Shown here in pieces: positions 1 through 14,100 of a stretch of DNA of 64,000 bases. The notes beneath the pieces are model-generated. The model searched no databases and was not told the origin of the DNA. It worked only from the letters and a program-made list of their open reading frames with translations. Both the position numbers and the translations under genes were made by a program. Positions within the stretch are counted from its first letter, which is position 1. Every line of letters starts with the position of its first letter. Origin of the DNA: Cynocephalus volans (lineage: Eukaryota > Chordata > Mammalia > Dermoptera > Cynocephalidae); NCBI RefSeq assembly GCF_027409185.1, contig NC_084472.1, positions 20,694,524 to 20,758,523 on the forward strand, written 5' to 3'.

Positions 1-1560
1 CCCAATCCAGAATAAACCCCCTTATTTGATACAAGCCCAAACCCTTTAACAAGTCCCTTATAAGACTTTCTTACTGAGATGTCCCATGTTTCACCAAGGT
101 GTGTGGTCTCACCTGCTGCCTCAAGTACCAATAAGCCCAACTTTGTGGGATTACAGTGTGTTCCTGGTGATCCTTGAATAGTGAGTATCAACATTCTTTA
201 GTTAGGAAACATTCCGTAGGCAGGGTGGTCAGGGAAGTCTGGTGAGGATGCATGATTGTGCTGAGAACTGAAAGGTAAGGGGACAGTCATTTGAAGACCT
301 GGGGGAAGAACATTCCACTCAGAGGGAAAAGCAAATAACTTGTATTTCATAACCAACGTTTTTTTATTTCACCCATATCTCTGAACGTGGATTTTGAGGT
401 AAGGGGGAAGCTAATCTTATTCCCATTTTCTACTTTTAGTCAAGAAAATCTTTTAGAGGAAAAGAAATTTGAGATGTCATGTAAGGAAGTCAAGCATGGA
501 AGAGACTTGTGCTAAGAGAGTGTACCTGTGCATAATGCTTAACTCTGGGTTCACCCCTCTCCCACTACCACCCAGCATCCTAATGTTGGGACTGAGAAAA
601 TGATCCCCAGCATTTGGCACTTTGACATGCTGAGTACTTTGACCTAAGGAAGCAGCCTCAGAACCAAGGTTTCTCGGACCTTCCACCAACCCCGTCTCTT
701 GTTCCTTTTTCTCTCCTGAAGCTCACAGGGAGGGGCATACCCTACCTGGAACTTTCCCTTATTGATTAAGGGAAGTTCCTCCAGGAGAATTGAGATTGTA
801 GTGAATGCAACCTCCCCACCAGGGATTAACTCATACTGAAGGAAGAAGAGACGAGAGGTCTCCATGCCCAAGACACGATGCCCCCGGACAGACTTTTCAG
901 CTATTCTTCTCTCAAAAGTTGCTGCCTGAGAGAATTTATCTGCACAATGGGACAACCTTTGTTCATAGTGCTGTTTCTCCCCCTCCCCCTCCCATAGGTT
1001 ATTGCCACCTCCTCCCATGAAGCCCTAAGCCCTTATTTCTTTCTCCTATTTAAGCTTCAACCATCTGGGCTTTCTCTGAGTCTCATATTTTGTGGGACTC
1101 CTGTGCATATGCACGTAACAAATTTGTATGCCTTTTCTCTTGCTAATCTGTCTACTGCCAAGTTTATTACAGGGACTCAAATTGTCAATCTTCAGAGGGT
1201 GGAAGAAAAGGTCCCTCCATCCGAAAGCTGTTCTCTGTTGGCTATAACCCAATCCTTGCTCAAGTGTTAACAAATAATTAACAATAGAACTGGTAATTAT
1301 CCCTTCTAGAAGTATATTTATTAAGAGGCTTCTTGAAAATGTCACCCTTCCATTCCCTTCAAATCTTCAGAAGTCAGGAAATGCCTTTGGCATTTTTTCT
1401 AGCTACTGCTTATACAATTGACAACTAATCATCCCAAGCTGCAGTGTTATTTATGGTGACCTTATAACATTAAAGGATTTCTCCCCTTCCTAATTGCTTT
1501 CTGATATCAACTGTTTCCTTGACTACTTCTTTGACAGAGCTTCTCCATAAAACTCATAGT
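1..1560. other. 5' flank, nothing recognised
   Basis: No coding, RNA or clearly assignable repeat signal. All open frames are short and show no protein similarity I recognise. It may contain decayed LTR or L2 sequence. Confidence 0.4.
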
Positions 1561-1580
1561 TTATTTTTTATTTTTATTTT

Positions 1581-1666
1581 TGGCAGCTGGCCGGTATGGG
1601 GTTCCAAACCCTTGACCTTGCCGTTAAAACACTGTGCTCTAACCAGCTGAGCTAACTGGACAGCCC
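1581..1666 (-). repeat. CYN-type tRNA-Ile SINE, monomer
   Basis: Reverse complement reads GGGCTGTCCAGTTAGCTCAG then the B-box-like GGTTTGGAACCCC and ends at GGCCAGCTGCC, with the poly(A)-like tail (T/A-rich 1561-1580) to the left. Flanked by imperfect repeats around CATAGTTTA and AATAGTTTA. Confidence 0.85.
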
Positions 1667-1697
1667 ATAACTTAATAGTTTAATATCCAGCATTTTA

Positions 1698-1732
1698 TTC
1701 TTTTTGGCAGCTGGCTGGTATGGGAATGTGAT
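1698..1732 (-). repeat. Micro-insertion: 3' tip of a CYN SINE
   Basis: About 35 bp containing GGCAGCTGGCTGGTATGGG, matching only the 3' end of the neighbouring SINE. It sits between two copies of AATATCCAGCATTTTA (1682-1697 and 1733-1748), a 16-bp target-site duplication. Confidence 0.8.
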
Positions 1733-2049
1733 AATATCCAGCATTTTAATCTTTGTACCTTTATCAGTTTTCTTGGTGATAGTGGGTCAAACTGCTAGCC
1801 AGGTACAAATAAATGACATAAAGAGAATTGACAGCTTTGGCATTCATTGTCCTGTTGTCTGCTACATTGGCTTTCATTGCCTGGGAGCTAAGGTAAAAAC
1901 ACACAGAGAATAGGGGAAAAGACTCATTATTAATAGTGTATCAATATTGTTTGTGTTCTGTTTTTAAAATGTTTGAAGGATATATTTCCATAAGGAAAAT
2001 ATTTCAGAAACAGATGACATTACTACAAGTTAATGCTGCTAAAAGATAA

Positions 2050-2340
2050 ACTGAGGCACATTAAAGTTTTAATGAGCTTATTGGAATATTCAGCTATTTA
2101 TGAATTGGGCAGCACCAGACCACAAATGGTTTAGTGCTCCACCGAGCAGGCAGGAGGGGGAAACTTTTATAATGTGTTTGTGGAGACAAGACAATGAAAA
2201 TATTTGGTTAAAGTGGAAAGTCCCTAGTTAGATTTTAGTTGGCAGCTTCTGATTAGTAAAGTCTCTAGTTAGAGGTTAGTTGGTGATTTCTGATTGATTA
2301 AGCTGAAGTTTACATTGAGTTCGGTTTTGGTTTGTTTACG
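2050..2340. repeat. LTR-like repeat, family unresolved
   Basis: Contains locally repeated segments (CTAGTTAGA..TTAGTTGG..TTCTGATT twice at 2225-2300) and resembles an old retroviral LTR in composition. No termini were identified. Confidence 0.3.
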
Positions 2341-2365
2341 TAAGCATCCAAGGCACTGGAATCAC

Positions 2366-2446
2366 CTCAGCCAGTACAGTGATCTAACCCATACCTTGGC
2401 GTTATCACCACCACACTCTAACCAACTGAGCCAACAGGCCAGCCCA
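2366..2446 (-). repeat. CYN SINE, monomer
   Basis: Antisense copy: GGGCTGGCCTGTTGGCTCAG.. with GATAACGCCAAGG and a degraded B box. Older than its neighbours judging by divergence. Confidence 0.8.
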
Positions 2447-2449
2447 ATT

Positions 2450-4380
2450 AACTATTTTAACAATACTATATGGACAGAATTCACCTGTGTTACAATATAT
2501 CCTAAAGTAGCTTGTGCTAGTCTGGGTGCTATCTGAGGATACAAAGGAATCACAATCTAGAACTTGCTGCCTGGGTATAGAGGCAAGCAAAGAGAGGAGT
2601 ATAGTATGTCTCGCAAGTCTCAAGCTTGGGCAGTTATTGATGCAGGGGTTCAAGGTTGCCAATTGCTGAATTGGGGGAGATAGGAGAAGGAATAACTTTA
2701 GAAGAAAGCTACTGAGTTCAGTTTTGAATATAATTGAGTTTAAGAGAGACAACCAGTAACTATTTGAGTAAATGTATGTGAAAATGAGCAGAATCTGGCT
2801 TAGAGCCCCCTCCTGTAACCAGGACGATGATATTATTTGCTGAGCATTCTCAGCCTCTGAATAGCCAACTGCTCAAAATCACACTAAGTAGTCTTTTTTC
2901 AACTAAATTGTCTATAGTCTTTCTTTCTTCCAATATGTTTTTCAAAATGTAGGTTGCATGCTACACTTGTTACTTCAGTAATTCCTCTTTCCAAAGTGTT
3001 CCTTGCATATCCAAGTCTGGGCCCTTATCCCATGTTCTCTGTACTGCCCACATGCTTAAGCAAGCCAGAAAAATAGGATTTTTGTCCTCTTTGGCAAAGT
3101 CATTTCTGCTTAGAATCTGAGCTCAAGAGAAGATGGAGGTTGTAGCTATAATGAAATAGGAACTAACAGAAAATCATGGGTGTAATCTACAGAAGGTAAG
3201 ATGGACTGAGTTGCTATAATATGCAGCAAGAAAAGATATGTGCAATAAATTGGATGTATTGTGTTTTGTTTAGAAGGTGCAGTTTTAATGTGGTGGTTTT
3301 CAAACTCGGGCTTTAAAGTCCTTGAGGGGCCGCTGGGAAGGAAGGAGGATGGGGTTGCTGACTAGTTGGGACTTCAGGCCCATCACCACTATTTCAGCCA
3401 GAACAACCTAACTTGTTTTGCATAAGCTTTCATTGAAGACAGAATTCCATGGTCTTTTTTTTTTTTTTTTTTTTAAGTGTTTTAAGCATGAAAACCACTG
3501 TTTTATGCAATATAAGCTCTAAAGCTTATGAAGAGGTCAGTGAAGGAAGAATTCAGGGTAAAGGAGGGAAAGAAAGCTGTTTAACAATAGATGATAACTG
3601 CAGAAGACTTCAGGCCCTTTGTGCTACTAAAACAACAGTACATACTTCTAGTAAATCAACTTTTGTTCCCCTACATCTAAGCTCCTTAAAGGCAATATGT
3701 GACATCTGATTTTGTATCTGCAATATTTTAGTACATTAAGAGCCTAATGTCTGTTGAATCAATAAATCCACAAGATTTATACTTAAAGCAATACAGGTAG
3801 AATTCTTTACAGGTACTTAGGCAGTGCACCCCTAACTCGGAAGAGTTTTAAAGAGGGCCAGAAAAATGCCCCTGATTAAGGAAGAAGGGAGAGAAGATAT
3901 AACATTTTCAGTTTCTGTGCAGGTGTGTGTGAAGAAAAGTGAGGTGAAAGGGGATAAAATGCCTCTCGAACAAGAGAATGTTTCGATTGAGGTGTCTTGA
4001 ATAAAGTGACCAATATAATTCATAACCAATGTACTGGAATATCATTGAACGTATGTGTATGTGTAGAGAGTGGAGGAGAAAGGACACAAACTGATTCAAA
4101 TTTTTTGGATAACGAAACAATGACCCTTATGTTGACTGGTATAAGTTGAGTCTCCCAACAAAAGTTGCTCCCAAACAAAATGTTCAAGGACACTAAAGAA
4201 AATCATCGCAATGTAACAGTGAGTGGGAGAATAAGGTTTTTCCTCACATCTTCAAAACTGTCGTCCGAGCTCTCCTGCTCTTGATAAATCAAACCTATAT
4301 TTGCCAAAATCAGACAAAATAACTTAAAACATGTGATAAGCAAACAAACAAAAACCCTGCCTTGCAACGTAAAGACGAGT
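2450..4380. other. Intergenic, nothing recognised
   Basis: No supported gene. Holds a T-run at 3454-3474 and unique-looking AT-rich sequence; the 5' end of the IMPACT CpG island begins at the right edge. Confidence 0.4.
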
Positions 4381-5120
4381 CTGGGACCATGGACTGCGGT
4401 TAAGTCCCTTCCTGAGACGTGGCGGTAAACCCGAATCCCCGACGTCTCCGTGGGGTTCCGATGGTGCCGAGAACTCAGGGGGCGAGCAGAAGCCCCCAAC
4501 TCCAGAGAATTTCCAGGAGACAAAGCCGAGGAGGCCTCCTGCAGCTCCCCGGGCGGGCGGGATACCCGTGCGTCCCCGCCACACCGGAAGGTGTAGGCAG
4601 CCGCAACGCTTCAGAGAGGAATCCCACCCTACGCCTAGGATCCGGAGCCCCTCGCACCACCTGGCCCACAACCCGGAAGCAGATGCGAGCGACGCGATGC
4701 GGCCGGGTTGCGGTTCCGGGTCGGGCCGCGCCGCAGCCCGCGCTCCGCTCACAGCCGCAGTGCCCCACCCCCGCGCTCTGGACCTGGGAGGCTGCGGCCG
4801 CAGGTCCGCTCCCGGGGCCACATGGCTGAGGGGGACGCAGGGAGCGACCAGAGGCAGGTGAGGCCCCGGCTGGGCGCTGACCCTCCAGGCTTGGCTCGGC
4901 CTCGCCTCGCCGTCCCGGGCCTCCTCCACCCGGGGCCGCCCCGAGACGCGCCTGCACCGCTTGGACTGCCCGGCCGCGCCGTTTGTTCCACCTCGTTCCT
5001 CTTTCTCGGTGCTTCCCTTCGGCCGAGCGCTCTCGGGCCGGCCGCTCCTCGGCCGCTGCGTGTCTGGCCTGCTTCGGATGCTGTCTTCGTCAACCATTAG
5101 CACGCGACTGAGCAGCTCCG
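4380..5120 (+). promoter_or_regulatory. IMPACT: CpG-island promoter of IMPACT
   Basis: Dense CpG and high GC against AT-rich flanks, covering the 5' flank, exon 1 and the first 260 bp of intron 1. It has no TATA box near the expected start. Two ETS/GABP-type CCGGAAG sites lie at 4584-4590 and 4673-4679, and a NotI-type GCGGCCGC at 4794-4801. This is a housekeeping-type promoter layout. The transcription start is not visible but probably lies between about 4680 and 4820. Confidence 0.85.
4822..4857 (+). CDS. IMPACT: IMPACT coding exon 1
   Basis: Twelve codons, MAEGDAGSDQRQ, followed by donor GTGAGG. The ATG is chosen because the N-terminus matches the known IMPACT start and lies inside the CpG island. 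Context around the ATG is CAC-ATG-G: a good +4 G but a C at -3. Ends in phase 0. Confidence 0.95.
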
Positions 5121-8100
5121 GGCCGGAGGCAGAAACTCGAATTCTGTCTCCTGCCCTGGCGCCGCCAGGATCATCTTGGGCAAACCACTAGATCCGAGAT
5201 TCTGCCTTTGCAAAATCGGCAATAACACAGACCCTGGGGTTCTCTGACAGCCCACCAAATCTTACTCCTCTTTGTCTTTGAGCTTTCCTTGGGTGTTCAC
5301 GTGGGTGCCCATAAGGCTTTTCCTACAGGGCTGAGGACAAAATGAGATGATACACAGTTAAATGCATACTTTGTTTCCCATGTTTCATCTATAGATCCAG
5401 TTATTTTTCTTTTTTAAACCCAACCCAAAAGAATAATTTCTGGAATTTTTGATGGTTTGATTACCAAAAAACCGGAAATAACCACTTAGCCCTGTGCCCA
5501 AATTTTAAAAAAAAAAAAAAATCAAAACAACGATGATTGGGATACCAAGTAGGAATATACGGAGAGTGGGTAGTGTTTGGCAACGCTATCAGAGGTTGGC
5601 GTTGGGGTGGGGATTACTTGTTTAAAAAGAAGGTAGAACAGAGAAGATAGCTTTATTTTTTTACTTGTGAGTCTCACTTCAGGGTATTGGGGTGCATATA
5701 TATTTTGGCTTAATAGTGGCCAAAAGCACAGTAATTCGGTAGCAAGGTTAGTTCCAGTAATTACAATAGTATCTGGCAACTACCCAGAGAGGAGAACACG
5801 GTGACCCACTGCTAGGAACGTTTGGCCTGTTAAAGCTCATCCAGGGATCCTTCAGGCTAGTGATGTTCAATGCAAATACCTTATAGAGTAGTAATAGGGT
5901 TTCAGGGTATGTACATTTGTTGACTTTATTTATTTTTTTCCATCAACTTCTTTCAGAATGAGGAAATTGAAGCAATGGCAGCCATTTATGGCGAGGAATG
6001 GTGTGTCATTGATGACTGTGCCAAAATTTTTTGTATCAGAATTAGCGATGATATTGATGACCCTAAATGGACACTTTGCTTGCAGGTATTTTTTTTTTTC
6101 CTTTTTTACAGCAATTTTCAAGTTATAATATTGACTGTGATTGACCACTGTTGTATTCTAATGATTCTTGTGTGTCATTTTCTAAATTGTCTTTGTTGTT
6201 GGTTTTTATTGACAATTGATCATCTAAATATATGATATTTAAATCTCAGATCACCCTCAGATCATGCTTTAGCTGATTCAATCTTTCTTATCCCGATTCT
6301 TTTAATATTCTAAAATGTTAATGTACCATTGATACACTTGAGTTTCACTTCCTTTCATTATCTCATTCATCTATTAGGAGAGGCTCTAAAGCTGGAAAGT
6401 TGGTAACATTTAAGAGGAAGAATAGGTTAGTAATGTAGGTGGTTCATAAAGTACGTACCCATTTCTTTGTTGAGAATCAGTTGTAGTTAGGGTAAAGTAA
6501 ATGAAAAGATCAGCTATAGCTTTCTGTCTTAGTGCTTATTCTTTGATGACTGCTTATACTGTCAAAATAAAGGATGCTAAATTGAGTTTTTGTTAGTATT
6601 TATTTTTATAATAGTGATTTGAAAAGAAATGTGTATTGTTCTCTGTTATGTGTTAGCTATTTCATATATTTAGTAGGATTTCACAGGAGTTTTTTAGTAT
6701 TTCTGCAGAAAATTCTATCCATTTGGGGTTGGGGTCTAATGCCCCTATTTCAGTTTTCCTTTCATCTCTGTCCTTTTCATCCTTATTTTGTAACTTTCAT
6801 TGGTTTTGTACTTTCTCTACAAATAATTAACTGTTTCTCCTTAAATAATTAGCAACATCACTAGAAACATATTCAGGATAGAAGCATAAATATAAGGAGG
6901 AGATTCTCTCTGATATTTAACGGAACGATTTGTTTGTTTGGCAGGTTAGAAATTTGCCCAGTGACTAGCCTTATAAATATATTTATTTTTGAACTATGAT
7001 GAAGTGTTGGTTTGTTTTTAAACTGCATTGTAGGTGATGCTACCGAATGAATACCCAGGTTCAGCTCCGCCTATTTATCAGTTGAAGTAAGCTATATTTT
7101 TACATTTATATTTTTATAAAAAGATTGTATTTTCAAAGATATTTCTCTGTATTGTATGTTGTGTTTATATTAAATAGTTTTCTTATTAAAATGTATGTAG
7201 AAATTAAAAACATCTTTTGGATTTGGTATAGAGCATTTAAATAAAAAATTAAATTATATAAAAACACATTGAAATATGCCACTTAGTATAAAAGAGTCAC
7301 AGGATTTACAGGGGTAAAATAGCTACAGAATTGTCTTTAGAGATGGGAAAAGACAACTTCCTCTTTAGACAACCTAGTAATCTAGAAACCCTGGCTTTTA
7401 GAGTTTCTCCTAACCTGGTTCTGCTGACCTAGCCACAGTTCCTTTATATTCCTCTGCCTAAGACTGCTACCTTCCAGGAATTACACATGGTGCTTCTGGT
7501 GTTTCTCCTTTCACCTGTCATTGTTGAGGAACTGCCTTCTTAGCAACCTAGGCTTAATCTTCGTGAGTCATGACCTGTTGATGCAAGTGACCTTTGATCT
7601 GCCTTGCCCCCTTGACCCAGCAATATGTATTACTGGAACAGAATTGTATAAAAATCTCTATTACTAAATTTTTACCTATTAGTGGGATTATTTTTTGTGT
7701 ATTTAAAAAACCGTATCAATAAAGCTTACTATTAATAATCGTTCTGTAATTTTTTTGTTTTATAATTTTTTATTTCTGTTTATTACAAATGATGATATAA
7801 TTGTAAACATAAATGTTCTTTTCAGAAAATGTTCCCTTTTTTTTACAATCATGTGAGAGACAAGTTATTTGTTAGAGTTGTTTTTGAGACACCACTTAAA
7901 ATAAATTGCAACTCCTGGTATTGTGGCAAATACTGTAAATCAGGAAATTTAGAAACTGTTCTGCCACTTATGTAAATTTGGGCAGGTTTATGGTACTCTC
8001 TGAACCCACTCCTGATTTTTAAACCATTAAGATTGGATAATATTGGTGTTGGTTTTGTCATGGTTTCTTGGGAGGACCAAAAGAATTAATATTAATGAAA

Positions 8101-11100
8101 GCATTTTGGAATTGTATAGATTTATGCAAATATAAGAGAACATTTTAATGAAAATAGGTAATTTTTTAAAGTTAAAACCAATTTGTGATTTAATCAGTAA
8201 TTTCTGTTTGAGATACAAACATAATCCTCAAATAATCTTCTCAATTGTGCTTTCTTTAATCTTAGTGCTCCCTGGCTTAAAGGGCAGGAACGTGCGGATT
8301 TATCAAATATCCTTGAGGAAATATATATGTAAGTGACAGGTGATTAAAAAAATTCTGTTAGTGATTCTGTTGTGGGCTTTTGTTGAAATTGTGATATGAT
8401 AGAACCTTTTCTAAACTTTTTGTTAAGTCACCTCTCTGTGAACAAAAAGGATTTATTTGAAGAGACCTTGAAAGGTTAGTTATATAATTTCATATATACA
8501 TTTAATGACTTCTATTTATTTATTATTTATTTATTTATTTATTTATTTTAAAGATGACCGGTAAGGGGATCTTAACCCTTGACTTGGTGTCGTCAGCACC
8601 ATGCTCACCCAGTGAGCTAACCGGCCATCCCCATATGGGATCCGAACCCGGGGCTTTGGTGTTATCAGCACCACACTCTCCTGAGTGAGCCACGGGCCGG
8701 CCCATAATGACTTCTATTTAGATATGAAAATGCAGTAATATTTAGAGCTAATAGCTATAAAAACACTTAGCCAGCTTGTAAAATTCAGAGATACTGCTCT
8801 TGTTTTGTTATTTTCATAAGTTGTATTGAATGAAATTGATAACATCAGAATCCTAAGCATAATTATTTATTAAACTTCTGTATACTTTGAATTGTAAGTC
8901 CTCTAGTATTTAGTCATAAGCCTAAGAGTATATTGATAAACCGTGTTTTTCATTCATCTTTTATTTCTTCATTTATTCATTCAACATATACTGCATGGCA
9001 GGCACTGTACTTGATCTTGGATATACATGGTTAGCAAAAACAAATGGTCCCTTTTTTCATGGCATTTAGAATTTATGGGGAGAGAGAGATATTACATATC
9101 ATACAAATGAATGTAAAACTGCAGCTGTGATAAGTTCTATAAAAGAAAGATATGTAGTATTGAGTTTGAACAAGACCTGACAGAGTCTAGGAGGTCAGAG
9201 ATGGCTTGTTTGACTTAAGGACTGAGTTAATTAGGTGAAGATAACTTTAGGCCACAGTATGTACAAAGGCTCGGGGTTAGGGAGCTTGGCACATTTCAGG
9301 AAACAGTAGAGGTTATATGGAGGGGGAAGATAGAGAAGAGGGGATGGAGGGAGACTGGTGGGAAAATGACCTGGAGAGGTAGGTAGTCAGAGGAGGTGCT
9401 ATGGAGTTTTGTAGGCTATGTTAAAAATTTGGTCTTTATTCTAAGAAAAGTTGGAAGCAGAGAGTAGTTTTATTTTTCTTCTTTATTTTTTTTCCGGAAA
9501 AGGCTTTTAAGTAGGGGGTGCCATGATACGATTTTCATTTTGAAAAGATCATCCTATTGCTGGGTGGAGAACTGATTGGAAGGTAGCAGGAATAGATGTG
9601 GGATATCAGATAGAAGGCTAATACAGTAGTACATAGAAAATGTGACTGTGATTGGATTAATTTTAATGAGATACATTGATTTAGTAAAACATAATGTTCT
9701 AGAATATCAGTTTTACTCTAATCCAGGATTTAGTAAGGATTGTATTATATGTTCTAGGTGGCCACCCCATTTGGTACAGTGAAAGTACCCCCTTTGTGTC
9801 CCTGGGATCCTGGCCAGGTTTCTTTTCTTCCCAAAATATTTAATTAGAAAATGGTAAGTCATTGTGGAATCCATTCTATTTCTTCCTTCCTAGAGGAAGA
9901 ATAGTCTTCTTTGGGACCTCATTTAGTTATTCTGTCATCCTCAGCATATAAATATTATTTATTTCCTTGATTAAATGTTTTCTAATACTTCTCCCTAACC
10001 TTACTGGCCACTCCAGCTTTTCTGCCCCCAGCAAACTTCTTTCTTTCTTTACTCTTCCTTGCCAATTTATCTCCCCCCTTGAAGTAGAATAAGATAAGTA
10101 TACTACGGGTTTGTTCACCATTGACTTCTGAATTGTACATCTTTCTTTTTTTTGTGGCTGGCCAGTACAGGGATCGATACCCGGACTTTGGTTTTAGCAG
10201 CACCATGAGTTGTACATCTGATGGTCATTTTCCAGTTCTTATCTAACTTTTGGTGTTGTGGACCACTTCCTCTTTCTTGAAAATCTTTCCACACTTGGCT
10301 TCCATCATGTTGATTGCATTCATTAGTTAGATTTTTTTTCTACCCTTGCACAATGTTGTACACTCTGAAATGGTTTCCCACTTGCCTTTTCCCAATTTAA
10401 AAAGTCCTCCCTTTTACTAAGGGATACCATCCCACAGGGTACAACTTGCCTGTTCTCCCTAACTACTTCAGTTGAGCTATTTGAGATTTAGGAAGGGTCA
10501 GATTACAAAGCAGTTTGTTCTAACGACGGAATATGGGTCATGTAGTCTTACTTGTTAAAAAACTTTTCATTTGCGGGGAACATGGTACTGGTAACACCAA
10601 GGTCATGCATTCGGATCCCCAAACAGGCCAGCCGCGCCAAAAAAATAAGTAAATAAAAATAAAAAATGCTTGAATAACCCCAATTCAGTGGTATTATTTT
10701 CAAACATGTGGTCTAAATAGAAATATACATTCTATTTTTAAAAGTTGTGTGTGACAACTTTAAATTTTCCACATAGTTCCAACAGGGGGCAGCAAGTGAA
10801 AAATATTGGTCTTCAAAAATTAAATAAATGACATAAATGTATGAATATAGTTCCTAATGTTAGTAGTTTTATGACTCTAAATATTGTAACACTATTGAGA
10901 TTTGCATATTTAGCATCATTTTGAATGCTAAGTTTGATTTTTGCCTACCTAAGAAAATGATCTGTGATCAGTTGCTACTTACGTAGAGAGGTAAGAAGTC
11001 AGAAAACTAACAGTTTTTCCAGCAAATATTTATTGAGCATCTCCAGTATGCTGACACTCTGTTAGAAATTTGGGATTAAAAATTAAGATCGATGTGTGCC

Positions 11101-14100
11101 AATACAATATAGTGAGATAATTACTGAGAGGTTTGGACCAAGTGCTATAATAGCTCTTTTTGATGTTTTAACAACAAACTGTCTCTGGACATGTTGGTGA
11201 GGTTATAAGGAAGGGTTCCATTGTGAAGGTGACCTTTGAGCTCAGTGTTTGCCAGGTAGCTAAAGGGGGAGGACTTTTCTGGTAGAGGGAACTGTGAAAG
11301 CAAAATCATGTAGGTGTGAAGCATAAACAGTAAAGGCCATTTTTGTCAGGCTTCTAGAGTTAGTTTTTCATATATTGTAACCTCCTTGTAGCTATTTTCT
11401 CATCTGTAGAACGGGAATATATTATTTTAAGGATTACATGTATCATTACATGTACTTTAGGACAAAGTAGCAGCTATCATTTTTGTTGTTATTAAAAGAA
11501 TCATCTCATCCAATTTTATAAGTTTGAAAATGAGATGACTGAAACTCAAATCAAGTGTTTTGTTTAATACACAGCTTAGTGCATTTTATTGAATAGCTTT
11601 ACCCTTAAGTCAGCAAATATAAATATTGAAAAATGAAAGCTACAAAAATTAACAACATAGGTAAAATTTGAGTCAGAAGTAATTTTATTTTGATCATTTT
11701 ATATGGGATTGTTAAGTATAATTATTCACGAGGATCAAATAAAATATTAGTTATTAATTCAAGTTGGTCTTTTATTCAAGATAAAACAAGTTTTGTTCTA
11801 TGCTCTTTATACTTAGCTACCTTACCATAATTTGATTTGTAGATAAAAGCCTAGCATCTCAATCTGTAATGAGTAGTTCTCAAATTTTTTTATCAGAGTT
11901 CTTAGGATTTAGCAGTCTTCTTCCTGGACCATTTGGGGGAGGGGAAGAGAGGCTCTGCAGATAGGACTCTCACTTTTTTCTGTTTAATTTGTTTCTGATT
12001 CTGTAAAAGATTTCATTACAACAATGGCAAACATTTGAAATCACTTTTTTTGGGAGAAACACAGAATTGTAGTGGATAGTTAAAAGATAAGCTTTTGTCA
12101 CGAGAGAAAACACAGATACAATAGTAACAACAATAATAAACTGAAAAGAACCCAAAATCCTACTTTCAGTGATATGACACTCATAGACTGTTGGGATCTA
12201 GGGGAAAGAATGATTTTCACTTTATTCAGGGAACCTTTTACATTCACTGTGACTTCCTTACACTGGATTTCAGTAACAGTCATGTTACTGGTGAAGAAGG
12301 AAGCAGTCAGTAAATGGTACTGAGCAGAAGTGCTGTTGTATTTCTATGCAGGAGGCCATGGGCCAGGGGAAAGGAAATCCGGAGTGAAGGTTTAATTTCT
12401 TCCTTACTATTGTGAAAAAATTACCTAATTAATTTTAGTTAAAGTTTTCCAAGGTGTTATTTCAAAAAAACCCAAAAAAGTCTGAATGTGAACGCATATT
12501 CAGAGGGATGATTTTCCTGTCTCAGGGTGGTTGCAAGGACTAATTGAGGTAATATACATAAAACATTTTCTATCTAGGTATTATTATCATTACTTAGGGT
12601 GATAATGCTGTTGTGAGGAACTCAATAGAATAAGATTAGGAGATGAAGAGAATTATATACAAAAACATAAATTTTTTAGGATAGTGATTACAAAACACTG
12701 TGAGAAAAGGGACCCCATTTATCTCACTACCATACCTCCAGGGCTCCACATAGTGCTTGATGTGTAGGAGAGGCCCTTAAAGATTTGTTAAATGAATTGA
12801 GATAGGATCATTTGAAAAGAAACTACTTTTGTAAATTTTTCATTTTTTTTCAAACTTTAAGAAGCTTGTTTTTAAAACCAGGAATTGTAGACTTTTAGAG
12901 ACAAGGGTCCTTTATTTAGAGTTAAGGCAACAGAGACTTCAAGTGGCTTACATGCCTAAGGTCGTAGCTGTTTGGTGGGAGAGCAAATGCAGTCCACTTG
13001 AGCTTTGAACCTCAGTCCTGGGCTCATATTCCAGGTCTGGGCTTCTTACTGTTTGTAAGATTGTCTTGGACAAGTTCTGTAGGTTCGTTTTCTCATTTGT
13101 ACAATGGGGAAATAATACCAGCTTCACCAATTATGAGGATTAAATATGTTGATACATGTAATGCACTTGAGGCTTGGTATGTACTCAATACTTTTTACCT
13201 AGCACTGTCTCTTTATTGTTGAGAGGATAGGAGTGCGAATTGTTTAAAAGAAGGTCACCAACATTCTCAATTTTTAAAAACCTGGGTCCAGCTAACTTTT
13301 GCTCTCTTTTAAAAAGAAAAGTTACAAAAAAAGAAGATAGTTTTAGTGCTGGGAGTTATGGGTGAGATGGGGAGGATTTGAGGATGCAGAATTATTTGAA
13401 AACAGTGTTGTTTTGTTCTTTGTGCTTGTTTTGAAAGTTTCCTTTGGTGGGTGCTGATGAGGGGTGATAAAGAGAGATAACGGTTTCAAGGGAAACTTAA
13501 GAGGAAAGAGGTAAGGTGTTATGAAATAGGGTAGTGATTTCTTTAAACACATACCAAAACTTATCTAAAATTAGTGTCATTGCCTAATGAGTAGACACTT
13601 GGGACTTTATTTTATAGCTGTTGCCATCGTTTAAAACTTTTAAACCTATGACACATTATTTTTGTTGGATCTTTTGAGATGGATTTAATTATTTGAGGTA
13701 ACCAAACATTTGGAACAATATGAGTCAATTTAGGCTATAGAATATTTTGTCAAAAAAAGGTATGAGTATGAAATTTTGAATTGATTGTCTTTTAGGTCTT
13801 GTAAATTGACTCCCTGAAGGAGTTCTGCGTGTGCTTTGCATCCTTTCTTGTTGCAACAAGTATACTAAATGATAGGTGTACCAAATAAGTGGTTTGAGAT
13901 TGTTCACAAAGTTTAGAAAAGCAAGCAGAGATTGGGCATCAATACTAAAACTATATCCAGATAGAAACTAAATCACATTTATATCTTTGTAGTTCATCCA
14001 CTTCAAGTTCAGAAATTTTCTTTTAACTCTGCTTATTTTAAGTAAGTCGTGTTAATTTTGGAGCCATTTGGAATTTTTAATGTTGATATAAACAGTCTAT

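Noticed and set aside
4324-5103. 259-codon open frame on the minus strand across the IMPACT promoter
   Set aside because: It is Arg/Pro/Gly/Ala-rich, as any frame through a CpG island is, lacks stops only because of high GC, and overlaps several equally open frames. No domain is recognisable.
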